Below are positions 23,935 to 34,379 of a stretch of DNA of 64,000 nt, one piece after another. A model generated the notes under the pieces. It worked only from the letters and a program-made list of their open reading frames with translations, was not told the origin of the DNA and searched no databases. The stretch lies in contig NW_025955012.1 in assembly GCF_022376445.1 (NCBI RefSeq), positions 186,001 to 250,000 on the forward strand, written 5' to 3'. Position 1 is the stretch's first letter. Each line of letters opens with the position of its first letter. The stretch comes from Fomitopsis serialis (Eukaryota; Basidiomycota; Agaricomycetes; Polyporales; Fomitopsidaceae). The translations under genes were made by a program, and so were the position numbers.

Positions 23935-25788
23935 GATGGTCGTTAGATAGAGAAAGGATTGTGCAGGCCATGGCGACTGGGCATGTCTTTTGAATCGACC
24001 AAGATCGCCGCCTTGGGCGAGCCTCGCGCCACCGGCTGTGACGTCGTGCGTAGTGCATCCACGTGATTCCACCCAGGTTGTGTCCAGGCGCCCATAGAGC
24101 GTCGGGCCACCCAACGCGTATGGTCCTCTTGCACTGTTGCAGAGTCTTGCACAAGTCCTATGAGGCCTGCAGTCAAGCTTTCATCGACATCTCTCGGGGA
24201 TGTCCAACTCTACACTCTGTGAGCTTCATTCAATACAAGGCTATGACCGACCCGGGTTACGCCGCAAATAGTCGCCACTTGCTCTTTCGCTGCTGCTGCT
24301 CTTACACGTTCCTCGCCTGCACCATGCATGAGTTGCTTTAGCTCAAAAGGAGGCCATTCGGCTCAAGCACTCACTCCCAATATCTCCCCTGCGCCCGCGA
24401 TGGCAATCCGAGCGAGGCGAGACACGAGTCGAGCACAGGTAAGTCCAAGTGGCAGGTTAGGCACGTTGCGTCTCTCTGAACTCGAACGGAAGCACCAGGC
24501 TAGAGCTCTCGATGATTTTTTGTCACCCGCCGACCTCTCCCATGGCGCCGCGCAATCTCTCCGATTCAACGCAGAAAAGCCCGTGTTCTCTGGTGCTCGC
24601 GCTTTGGCTCGACGCGCTTCCTCTCTGCGACCTGAGACAACACAAATGGGGACGAGATTCGCTGCTGCTATGTACATCGTCAGCGCGATCTTCCCATTCA
24701 TTAGGGAACACCTTCTCCCTCAAGTGCACAGTGCATGTATTATCCCATGTAAGACCATAAAGCCCTAACTGGTGTCGAACTAAATGTAGCATCTAGACTG
24801 CATCGTCGCGCCTGTGCACGGCCAGCCTCGGCGCCGCAGCGACCACTTTTGGGGCAACACCCGCCAGTAAAGACGAGCTTTCCTTCGGCCCTCGGGACGA
24901 GTGCTGACCCCGCGGGCTTCAACCTCCAGGTCCATTAGTGTCGATTGAGCAGGCTGGCGTGAGTGGATGTGCGTAGCACTTTCGCCACTCACGATCCCTT
25001 CGTACCCCGGTAATGTTATCGCGCGCTATGCATTCGCACTCGTCGCATTGCCCACCCTGCTGCTCCCACAGATGATCCCGCTAGATGGTTTGGATGCGAT
25101 GACCCAGTCCCAGCCAGTCCGTTTTCGACTTGGTCTCGCCGCAATTTCATGTTGACCCTAAACACATCGCTGCTCTTTCCGCGTGAATGCGACGTGTCCG
25201 CCAGATCCTCGCGTGGCGGTTCCTCGGTGACTCCGACTCACGTCAACCTATGTACCTCTGCGAGTTGAACAGATCAAATTCAAAAGGCAAAGCACCTGAG
25301 ACTGCTGCGCTGGAGGTGTGCCTGGCGCGCTTGTCACTTGCTGGGGACGTCGACTGTAAGCACTCTTCCGCTTATGTGCTCGCCGCTTTTGCGTCTCTCG
25401 TCTCAGCAGGCCTCACCACCGCTGCCAAAGTCTGCAAGCACTTACAATAACACTATGAATCACCATATGATATAATCTTAGCAGTGTTGCAGCCTCTATA
25501 GAAAGCATGTGTACAGTATCAACCCACACGAATGTCGCGTCGTAAGCAGCCCACCCCGTCGCAAGGTCCCGGTCACGGCGGCCAACAATCAGCGCCACGC
25601 GCGTATCGTGAGTTACCTTCGGCCTTCATCTGACTCAGCCCGCACTCACGCACTCAGAATCTCAGATCAGTCTCAGATGTCGGCCCTCAAGAAGCTAGTG
25701 TCGCACGCACGGCACGGTACATATATAGACTACTTACTAGCTGTCGGCCTGCACACTTCAGCTCGCTGCCTCGCAGGTACACATAACC
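23935..25788. other. 1.8-kb intergenic region
   Basis: Divergent promoters for the vip1-like gene (minus) and EH3 (plus) should lie here. The longest open frame on the plus strand (24328-24768) overlaps an equally long one on the minus strand (24363-24701), and neither shows a domain or splice pattern; I do not call either. The 45 or so bases before EH3 resemble those before EH1. Confidence 0.4.
25722..25727 (+). promoter_or_regulatory. Possible TATA box of EH3
   Basis: TATATA lies about 65 bases upstream of the EH3 start codon, a normal distance for a fungal promoter with a short leader. The call rests on position and motif only. Confidence 0.4.
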
Positions 25789-27306
25789 ATGGCAGAGCAG
25801 CCCTTCACGATCGCTGTCCCCGACTCTGAGCTCGAGTTCCTCCACAAGAAGCTCGACCTTGTGCGCCTCCCTGACGAATTGGACAACGCAGCATGGGACT
25901 ATGGCGCACCCCTCGCAGACATCAAGAGGCTCGTCGCGCGCTGGAAGGAAGGCTATGACTGGAGGGCGGCGGAGGCAGGCATCAACGAAATCCCACAGTT
26001 CAAGAGGGACATCAACGTCGACGGGTTTGGGACGCTGAACATCCACTACATTCACCAGAAGAGTGCGGTGAAGAACGCGGTCCCGCTGCTGTTCCTCCAC
26101 GGATGTGCGTATGCAAACACATCATGTCTTGCACCGCTCATGACCACGGACACGCGTAGGGCCTGGACACTTCCTCGAGGTGAGGAAGATGCTGCCACTT
26201 CTGACGGCCGCCTCCGCGGACCACCCGAGCTTTCACGTCGTTGCACCCAATCTGCCTAATTTCGGGTTCTCGGAGGGAGTGAAGAAACCGGGGTTCCGCG
26301 GCGACCAGTACGCGGAGGTGGGGAACAAGCTTATGCTCGCGCTGGGATACGAGGAGTATGGTGCGTGTCATGCTTCTTGCCGGTGTCACTGTCCTGACAT
26401 ACATGTACCAGTCGTGCAGGGTGGAGACTGGGGCTCATTCGTACGTTTAGTGCACGGCATGCCTGAGCTGCAGTGCTAAGGAATTTTAGATCGCCAGCAA
26501 GCTCGCCGCAGCGTACGGCCACAAAAGCGTCAAGGCCTGGCACACTAACTTCCCGAGGTACGTCCCCTTCGTCAGTACGTGTGCACTCGCTGATGATGCC
26601 TGTCCTTAGAGCGCGCAGCCCTCCGTCGCTCACCCAATTCCCACGACTCTGGCTACAGCACGCGCTCACGTCCTATACGGAGAGGGACCGCGCGGGGCTC
26701 GCCCGCATGGCGTGGTTCATGACCAAGGGCCGCGGCTACTTCCTCGAGCAGGCGACGCAGCCGCAGACGCTCGGGTATTCCCTTGCGGACTCGCCCGTGG
26801 GCCTACTTGCATGGGTGTACGAGAAGCTCGTGAGCTGGTCAGACGACTATCCCTGGGACGACGACGAGGGTGAGTCGGTCAGCCCTTCTGCTACGGGGAT
26901 GAAGGGGCTGAAGCGTCGATGTAGTGTTGACGTGGATATCGTTGTACTGGTTCTCGAGGCCGGGACCCGCCGCGTCCGTGAGGATATACTACGAAGTGAC
27001 GAACGCGAACGAGTACACGAACGTGCCGTGGAGCTCGATCCCGTGCGGGCTGTCGTTCTTCGCGAAAGAGCTCAGCGCGCCGCCGAGGACGTGCGTACTC
27101 ACCTTCCACCGTCCGTTGTGATGATCTGACTTAATCACAGGTGGGCGCGGACGCTGGGGAATGTTGTGATCGAGTCGGAGCACGCCGCGGGCGGGCATTT
27201 CGCTGCGCACGAGAGGCCGGAGGACCTCGCGGCGGACGTGCGCGCGATGTTTGGGAAGGGCGGGCCTGCGTTTGGAGTCGTGCCAGGAAGGATTGGTTAC
27301 GACTGA
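25789..27306 (+). CDS. EHN-type epoxide hydrolase (EH3), intact
   Basis: This is an alpha/beta-hydrolase predicted to open epoxides. Seven exons (25789-26104, 26160-26360, 26412-26440, 26490-26557, 26610-26869, 26925-27090, 27141-27306) sum to 1206 bases, or 401 residues, with every phase closing. The third exon is only 29 bases and carries most of the nucleophile motif VQGGDWGSF. Other landmarks are [45 protein letters not shown] across intron 1, [18 protein letters not shown], the lid [33 protein letters not shown] and the catalytic histidine in [20 protein letters not shown]1 is its near twin on the opposite strand about 25 kb away; EH4 follows on the same strand 500 bases downstream. Substrate specificity is not predictable from the sequence. 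Confidence 0.9.
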
Positions 27307-27807
27307 ACGTCGTGAATGGGACCTCAACGGCGGGCAAACCAACATGCCTCGATCCCTTCTCCCTGCAATTGGAACCTGTTCCACAGATGTGTTCTCCGTC
27401 GGCTATTGGCCACTCTCGTGTCTTTTATCGTACCCCACATGGCATATTAGCGTGCCGCAGAATCTATTCTTTGTTCGTCGGTCTCCCAGCTGACCAGTGC
27501 CAGGTGTATCCTTCGTGAATTTATCCGAAGAGGGGTGTTACATATGCTCCAGAGCCCAGAAGACGCGCTACGTCACGCGTCGAGGTCGCGTGTCGCGACG
27601 ATGTATCTCGTCCTAAACCCGCGAAATTGCATGATGAATCTGATGGGAGTCCTTCCGGATATTGACAGTCTGACTAGGTCATAGCGTCCGCGACTGTTCG
27701 CCCGGTCTTGGCTAATTCCCTGACTAATGGTCTCAGAGGTACGGACGCGGCTGTATAAAGGCTAAGACCGACCCCGTTCAAGCCCACCAGTCGCTCTCCT
27801 AAAGACC
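27307..27807. other. Spacer between EH3 and EH4
   Basis: This holds the EH3 3' flank and the EH4 promoter. A TATA-like element is listed separately. No coding sequence is supported. Confidence 0.45.
27754..27760 (+). promoter_or_regulatory. Probable TATA box of EH4
   Basis: TATAAAG sits 48 bases upstream of the EH4 ATG. It matches the eukaryotic consensus well and is well placed. Confidence 0.5.
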
Positions 27808-29439
27808 ATGGCCGCCTCACTGGCGGAGCCACAACCCTTCACCGTATCCGTTCCGGACGCTGATCTTGCGCTCTTGCGCCAGAAATTGGATCTGACACGC
27901 TTTCCGGACGAGCTGGACGACGCCGCGTGGACCTACGGTGTGCCGCTTGCGAATGTGAAGAGACTCGTTGCGAGGTGGAAACACGGGTATGACTGGCGCG
28001 CTGCGGAGGCTAGCATCAACGAGATCCCCCAGTTCACGCGTGATGTCGAAGTGGAGGGCTTTGGCACATTGAACGTGCACTACGTCCATCAGAAGAGCGA
28101 AGTGAAGAATGCGATTCCCCTACTGTTCTCGCACGGATGTATGTGACGCATTGCGAGACACTGACTGCAAGGACATTCTAAAATTGTTGTTCGTCAGGGC
28201 CCGGTCACTTCCTCGAGGTCCAGAAGCTGCTCCCGCTGTTGACCTCCGCGTCACCAGATCACCCCGGCTTTCACGTCGTTGCCCCTAGTCTGCCGAACTT
28301 TGGCTTCTCTGAGGGTGTGAAGAAACAGGGATTCGCGATTGTTCAGTATGCTGAGGTACGTATCAAAGGGCCCGGGAAATGCAAACGTTTGCATTGACAT
28401 ATCCGCCATATTCCAGACGTGTCACAAGCTCATGCTTGCTCTGGGCTACTCTGAATACGGTGCGCAGCCGTTTGCCTGTATGTCTCAAGTTCGATGCTGA
28501 CAGCCAGGCACTCGAATAAGTGGTGCAGGGAGGAGACTGGGGCTCACAAGTCGGCATCCTTCGTCCAACTATTGTCAATTGAGCTGACTATACGTGATAA
28601 GGTCATCAGAACCATGGCAGCCAATTATGGCGTTAAAGCCGTGAAGGCATGGCATACAAACGATACTTCGTCCGTGCCTTCCTGCCTTGACTCGTTGCAT
28701 CCTTGTACTTACCACTTTCGCTTTCTAGTTCGATCGGCCCACCATCGTTCTCGCGCTTCCCTCGGCTCTGGCTTCAGCATCTGCTCACACCCTATACCGA
28801 GGCCGAACGTGCACGCATCAAGCGCAATGAGTTGTTCATGCAGAAAGGACGGGGCTACAGCACCGAACAGGGTACGCAGCCGCAGACCCTCGGGTACTCC
28901 CTCGCGGACTCGCCTGCAGGTTTGCTCGCGTGGATGTACGAGAAGCTCGTGCTCTGGTCGGATGACTATCCTTGGGAGGACGACGAGGGTGCGTTAACCC
29001 GCTCATACACAGCTATGCGAAGCTAAATACCGATGGTCAGTCCTGACGTGGATCTCGATTTACTGGTTCTCTCGAGCGGGCCCTGCCGCCTCTGCAAGGA
29101 TATACTATGAACAAGCGAAAGTGGTGGAGAATCCAAACCATAGCGCCCCGTGGTGTGCTGTTCCAGGAGGAATATCCTTCTTCCCCAAGGAGCTCCTTCG
29201 TCCACCTAAGACGTATGTGTTCCGCCCCCATCACCATCGTGTCATGAAGGACTGACGGCGGCACTGGGCACAGCTGGGCGCGTACAATGGGCAACATCGT
29301 GTTGGAGGTTGAACATGGGAGCGGAGGACATTTTGCTGCGTATGAGAAGCCCCATGAACTTGCGGCAGATCTACGCGCGCTGTTTGGCAAAGGCGGCCCT
29401 GCGTTCGGCGTGGTGCCCGGTAAGGTTGGCTACGACTGA
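27808..29439 (+). CDS. EHN-type epoxide hydrolase (EH4)
   Basis: This is a tandem paralogue of EH3 with the same exon plan. It starts [20 protein letters not shown], then [25 protein letters not shown] is split by intron 1, followed by [17 protein letters not shown], the nucleophile VQGGDWGSQ, the lid [19 protein letters not shown] and the histidine in [19 protein letters not shown]. It ends [10 protein letters not shown]. Phases close if the intron after the KAWHTND segment uses the donor GTCCGT. At that point other copies read HTNFPR or HTNMP, so the loop beside the lid differs (HTNDTS here). The region before [14 protein letters not shown] is also distinct, which suggests a changed substrate pocket. 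It is convergent with the GNAT gene, with only about 50 bases between stops. Confidence 0.87.
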
Positions 29440-29492
29440 GCCTTGCGTGCCTATGGTTCGCAAAGCACCTGGCATCTGTTGCATCCACTCAG

Positions 29493-30281
29493 CTATATAC
29501 GGTGTTCGTCAATACACATTTGTGTTAGTTCCCTTCCTCCCGCCTCCCAATCATCGCAACACATCGACAGGATGGCAATGTCGAATCCGCCTTGTCCGGG
29601 ACACGGATCGCCCTTGCGCGGCGTGTGACCCATCCTATCCTTTCTAATGTAAGCCCAGCGATGCGTCCCCTCCATCTTGAACCCAAGCTTTGTCGCGACC
29701 CGAATAGAGGCTACGTTGTCCGAATGCGCACCCCACTGGACACGTCGCAAGCCAAGGCCCGGAGGGGACGCAGTCGGGAGCTCTAGGCAGTACTTGAGGA
29801 GGATCGCCGTTGCGTTCGATGCGATCTTCTTGCGCTGGAACTCGGGGAAAATGACCGCGTACCCGATCTCGGTGGTGAGTTGGGCCCTCGACGTGCGGAT
29901 GAGGCCGATGAGGCCGGCGAAGCTGCCCCCGCCGAGTTCGGGATGCGAGTCGTCGGGCGTGGCCTTGTCCAGTATCGCAAACAGGACGCATTCGGGGTTC
30001 GAGCGGTACGCTCGCTCGAAGAACGCGAGGTTCTGTTCGAGAGTGGTGAACAAGATGGGGTAGTAGCGGAACAGGTCAGGGAAGGTGGGCCCGACGGCGT
30101 CCCATAAAAGGGCACCGTGCGCTCGGGGGACGAACGGAGTTAGGCGCACGCGATCATTCTGGAGGAGTTGGAGGTCGAGGGGGAAGACATAGTTGATGTC
30201 GTACGGATCTGCGCCGTACAGCTCTGACTCTGTGGGAGCAGGCGGAGGCTGGGGCGGTTGATAGAGGTTTGTGAAGGACAT
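29493..30281 (-). CDS. GNAT-family N-acetyltransferase (RimJ/RimL-like)
   Basis: This acetyl-CoA-dependent acetyltransferase of about 262 residues is read in a single exon. Features include RLTPFVPRAHGALLWDAVGP near residue 50, FAGLIGLIRTSRAQLTTEIG and YAVIFPEFQRKKIASNATAI (the pyrophosphate-binding loop region, with R/K-K-I in place of the full Q/RxxGxG/A). Then comes RRVQWGAHSDNVASIRVATK followed by LGFKMEGTHRWAYIRKD, the standard end of the fold. The C-terminal GHTPRKGDPCPGQGGFDIAI and DDWEAGGRE are usual in fungal members. I take the start at 30281 (MSFTNLYQPPQ), because the upstream extension to 30353 looks non-conserved. The substrate is unknown. Confidence 0.8.
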   Translation of the reverse strand: MSFTNLYQPPQPPPAPTESELYGADPYDINYVFPLDLQLLQNDRVRLTPFVPRAHGALLWDAVGPTFPDLFRYYPILFTTLEQNLAFFERAYRSNPECVLFAILDKATPDDSHPELGGGSFAGLIGLIRTSRAQLTTEIGYAVIFPEFQRKKIASNATAILLKYCLELPTASPPGLGLRRVQWGAHSDNVASIRVATKLGFKMEGTHRWAYIRKDRMGHTPRKGDPCPGQGGFDIAILSMCCDDWEAGGRELTQMCIDEHRI

Positions 30282-30753
30282 GCCAACTGCAAGAATATCC
30301 AGAGCATCCGGTCCTTCCGGCGTCCCGCTTTTATGGACATCACAGTCTATCACAGTCAGTATGCCCGCCGCATCGGTGCTTCACTCAGCCCGAGGGCCGC
30401 GACTCACCTACTTACTGGGGATACCTATGGTCCGACTAGTACTCCTGGCGCAGATGGCCGAGGTGACTGCATCACCCGCTGCTGGTGTCAGAGGAGTCGA
30501 TCTATGAAACCGGCCAGCTTGTCCCGAGGCACCAGCCATATCTGCGGAGAGGTCATGGTCGCGAAATCATCAACACTCGCGCGCGCGCGCTCTCGACGCG
30601 CTATGTGACTGTAGCATGACGAAAATGTTACAATGAACGTGTTCACTCATTACTATGTAGCGACACAGCACATATCTACTCAATGGATAGATTGTCAATT
30701 CTGCGGTTCGGACAGATCTACTAGCCCTACTGCCTCACGTCGGTCTTTGCGCG
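30282..30753. other. Spacer between GNAT and F-box 3
   Basis: This is the promoter side of the GNAT gene and the 3' flank of F-box 3, both on the minus strand. It contains a short CG dinucleotide run, listed separately. No gene is seen. Confidence 0.4.
30578..30590. repeat. Short CG dinucleotide run
   Basis: Thirteen bases of alternating C and G, about 300 bases upstream of the GNAT start. It is a minor microsatellite with possible Z-DNA character and no further support. Confidence 0.7.
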
Positions 30754-32217
30754 TCACCCGAGCGTTTTGCAAGATTGAATGAGCGGAACTAATCCCGGTG
30801 TATCCTTCTGGAAAACTCTGCTCAGCTGTGGGATGCCATCATCGGTCCTCGATGTCACATGGTACCAGTTGCAGAGCAAGGATCTCCAGTCTTGCAGGTC
30901 TTGCACCTGTCCATGGAGGCTTTGTTGATAACCGTGGCGGTGTAGACCGATGAATTCCATACACCGAGCGTGCGTCGCGATGTTCTCGGCGTGCGAACGG
31001 AGCTCGGCCCGCCTGTTGGTACATTTATGGGGAAGATCAACGATGACGGTGCGGACCTGTGTTTGGGCAAGGCAAGACGCAAGACGCAGCTAGAGAACAG
31101 CGCATGTCATCATCGCAACGCATGGGGTGAAGGAACCTGCAGGCCGCAGGACTCACCAGTGTGGCATCTACCCATCTGGCAACACCGCCCAACTCGGTCG
31201 GTAGCTCCAAATCGTGTGTCGCCAAGTGGAGAAATCGCAGACGAGGCAGTCGCACAGGCAGATAGTCCAGTATGCGGTCATTGAGGTGGCAGGTCAACGC
31301 AACGGGCGAGCTATGCCCGAGCATCTCGAGATAGTCGGCGACGTTGTGCGGGGACAGAAATTGCTTATCCAGGCTGATATTGAGTTCGACGCAGCGTACG
31401 TGGCACCGCAACGGGAGTGGACTCCTCGTCTGAACGAGATCCATCTCTGACCATTCGGCACAGGTGCCCGCAGTGTCGAGCAACATCCCACCCATGCGCA
31501 GTGTACGAAGGTTGGGGAACGCACGGCATATGAACTGCCAATGTTCACGCCTGATTTTCTCGTCCTGCAAGACGAGTTTGCGAACCCGGGGCCATACGGC
31601 ATGGGATTCTGTGTCCACCGCTAGAATATCGAGTGCGTCATAGAGCTCCAAGAAAGTCAGGCTCTGAACGAAGTTATGCAGGAATCGTGTCGGGCCTTGC
31701 GATGGCAGCCTGAAGACATTGACTGAGCATTGGACTGATCGCGGTTGGCTTTTCATACGCGAAAGTAACGCCACCCCTCTTGTAGACACGAAGTCGAAGC
31801 GAATGGTCTCGAGCGACTCCACGTCAGCGAGTGCATCCGCGAGTGTGGGACAACTGTCGAGGAAGCTATCGTCCGCATAATCCAAGACTATCCTACGCAA
31901 ACCGGTCGCGTGTCGAATGACTTCTGCAAGGTGGTCGAAGATAGGCACGGCGGCTGGTCGATGGGGCCGGGGAAGGAGGGTCAGCGCTCTGAGACATCGA
32001 GCGCGGACCTTGGGATCGCCGAGCATATATTCGCAGAACTGCAAAATGTTCTGGCACTCGCGGGGTCTTCCCAACGGAGGGTGATTTCGAATAAGTGCCG
32101 CCGCATCGCGGGCATATGTAGTGCGCGACAGGTGGTCATGAGCGGCAGGGCATCTCGCGATTCGACGTAGGACAGGATAGTTTCGATGACATCGAAATTG
32201 AGGGATTGCAGAGACAT
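30754..32217 (-). CDS. F-box protein paralogue (F-box 3), one-base frameshift after the F-box
   Basis: This closely resembles F-box 1: MSLQSLNFDVIETILSYVES, then LMTTCRALHMPAMRRHLFE, a leucine-rich-like body (RAFPNLRTLRMGG; LNISLDKQFLSPHNVADYLE) and a second exon ending in NWYHVTSRTDDG and QSCKTLG. Exons are 31157-32217 and 30754-31089, with a 67-base intron. Exon 1 is 1061 bases, one short of a multiple of three. The frame changes at the CCCC run (plus-strand GGGG at 32062-32065), just after HLFEITLRW. With five C the protein reads on as RECQNILQFCEYMLGD, matching F-box 1, and would be 465 residues. As written, the F-box is cut off from its leucine-rich part. I favour consensus error over true loss, but a pseudogene is possible. 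Confidence 0.75.
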
Positions 32218-32506
32218 CTAAAACTGGGATGAGGAACAAGGATGGCCATTGTCCCAGACATTGTGCGTACCGTAGTTGCGCTACAATCTCCAGATTGGCT
32301 TATACCGGCGAAGGCGGTATAGGATCACTGTACCTTCTGAGAAACTTGGGCTTTCCAAGTGCCTTTGTTTCGCACAGTGTTGAGATTATTGGCAAGCCAC
32401 CAGCGAGACTACTATGAGTGTGTAAGGCTGAACAAAGGTCAAAACAAGATCGACTCAGGCAGCGCCTCGTGGGTGTGCCGCATTTCATGGCACGTGGAAA
32501 GGACGC

Positions 32507-32526
32507 GTCGCGTCAGGTCGCGTCAG
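32507..32526. repeat. Two tandem copies of a 10-base unit
   Basis: GTCGCGTCAG occurs twice in direct succession, and related GCGTC pieces flank it. It may be a duplicated transcription-factor site or simple slippage. Confidence 0.7.
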
Positions 32527-33152
32527 AGCGCCTCGGTTCGAGCGCGCTGAGCTTCAACTTGAAGTTGACTCGGATCGAGGTACCATTCCGATATTTGCCA
32601 GCAGCATTCAATTCAAGTTTGTTCCTTTACTCCCATTGTTTTCGTCTGAAGGATCACACACTCGAGAAGACACTAAGTAGTTCGACTCTCAAGATCTGTA
32701 ACCGTGACGTCATTCAATAATCCTCGTCCGCATCCTCGGTAGTGGTACCTCGCGGAAGTTATTCTGATCTATCCTGAGGCCTGATCATACGCAATATACA
32801 CCAGTAAGTAGCCAGGACCAAAGCAGTGGACCTCACGTCCTCCCTGGACAATGCTGACAACTAGTCAATATCATTTTTCAGGGCGGCTGGCCCGCCGCCT
32901 CGCCATTCAGCGCGTCTTCATGACATGACTGGGGAGTGCGACTGTGAGACTCACAGGACGTTCGCGTTCGTTCTGACTCGGAGACCCTCAGGTCAATGCC
33001 CAAGATGGAGTGCCGCTCTCAATATGACCGCTCAGTTGTGAACAGAATGACATGATCCAATGGCCTTGCGAACGTTGGACTTAGCTGTCATCAGCCGCGC
33101 TCCATGTTCGCCGCCCTCAGTCAAGACTGAGATCTTTCCGCGGCTTAGGCAC

Positions 33153-33158
33153 TATAAA
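33153..33158 (+). promoter_or_regulatory. Probable TATA box of the HAD phosphatase gene
   Basis: TATAAA lies 102 bases upstream of the ATG at 33255, in a pyrimidine-rich promoter context. Confidence 0.45.
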
Positions 33159-33254
33159 TGTCAGCTGTATCCTCCGGTACCCACAACTTCAATCGCTAGA
33201 CGATCCTCTCCCCTTCACTTCACGCTCATAGCCACTTCTATTGCTTTGCGAACC

Positions 33255-34379
33255 ATGTCTTCTGCTGGCACGCAGACTTTCTTCGCCGATGCCGTTCTAT
33301 TCGATATGGTGGTGTCTGCTTTCCCTCGCTAGATGCCACGAGGACTCACCTGGCGTCTGCACAGGACGGTACGCTTACAGATTCCATCGCAGCGGTCGAA
33401 GCTGCATGGAGCAAGGTCGCGAAGGACATTGGGCAGGACCCAGCCTCTGTAATCGCCGCTACCCACGGCAAGCGTGCCATCGACAACCTTTCTCAGTTCA
33501 AGCCTTCCATCGAGGTTCACGAGATGGACGACGAGGTTCAGGCGTTCGAGGAATCGATCTTGTTCTTCGCCGACGCTTATGTGAAGCACGGCCCCGGCTC
33601 ACGCCGCAACTCTCGTATCGCAACGCCCGTCGACTCCAGCGTGACTACACCAACCCTCTCGCGCGGCGGCTCCGAGGCGTCCTCCATCATGTCCTCCAGG
33701 TCGTCTTCGTCCGCCGGGGAAGCGATCGCCTCTCGCCCAGCCTTTCTTCAGCGGGTCAGTACGATTCTGGAGGTTGGTCAAGCCCTGCGTGAATCGGCCA
33801 TCGAGGGGGGCATGTTCGACACCGAAGAAGGCAAGGAGAGTATGATCCACGCTCTGGAGGCCTGGCAGCAGGAGGCCGCCGCTGTCGACCGCTCGGTGCG
33901 CATCCTTCCCGGAGTGAAGGAATGATTGCCTCTATCCCCGACGGCCGGTACGCAGTCGCGACGTCTGGTGCTAAGACTTACGGTGCGTTCTATTCTGTAT
34001 GGCGGGCCCACTGATGTCTGACGAAACCCTTTCAGCCTACGGATGCATGACTCGCGTCGGGATTACCCCGCCTCCCGTCACCATCACCGCTGACGACAAG
34101 CGCTTGAAGGCTGGCAAGCCTGCGCCTGACCCTTTCCTGCTCGCCGCCGAATGCCTCGGCTTCGACGCCAAGAACTGCGTCGTCTTCGAGGACTCGCCTT
34201 CCGGTATCAAGGCGGGTGTTGCGTCTGGCGCCACCGTCGTCGCCGTCTGCACGTCGCATGAGCGCGAGAAGATCGAGAGCTGCGGCGCACATTACCTTGT
34301 CGAGAACATGGACCAGGTCAGGTGCGAGCCCGTGGACGTCGATGGGCAGTTGAAGCTCAGGTTCATTGTCCTCGAGTAA
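33255..34379 (+). CDS. HAD-superfamily phosphatase, glycerol-3-phosphatase-like, one-base frameshift
   Basis: This cytosolic HAD hydrolase resembles yeast Gpp1/Gpp2 (glycerol-3-phosphate phosphatase) and 2-deoxyglucose-6-phosphatase. The nucleophile motif FDMDGTLTDS spans intron 1. Motif II is AVATSGAKTY, motif III the lysine in KAGKPAPDPFLLAAE, and motif IV VVFEDSPSGIKAG. Exons are 33255-33308, 33365-33982 and 34036-34379, totalling 1016 bases, one short of a multiple of three. At 33921-33922 the codons for GVKEMIASIP lack one A of an AAA run, so TGA follows GVKE. Restoring it gives 338 residues. The cap region carries a serine-rich insert (PTLSRGGSEASSIMSSRSSS) that I do not know from yeast enzymes. 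With it the protein is longer than the roughly 250 residues usual for Gpp1. Confidence 0.82.

Larger units (their letters stand above)
32218..33254. other. Divergent intergenic region between F-box 3 and the HAD phosphatase
   Basis: This is about 1 kb without a supported gene. A 100-codon plus-strand frame at 32418-32720 has no recognisable domain. A 10-base tandem repeat and a TATA box for the HAD gene are listed separately. Confidence 0.4.

Noticed and set aside
24328..24768. 146-codon plus-strand open frame upstream of EH3
   Set aside because: An equally long minus-strand frame overlaps it, and neither has a domain, signal peptide or splice pattern.
1..32217. A simple large palindrome pairing EH1/F-box 1 with EH3/F-box 3
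   Set aside because: Gene order is not mirrored: on the right side EH3 and EH4 come before F-box 3 with the GNAT gene between, so separate duplications fit better.
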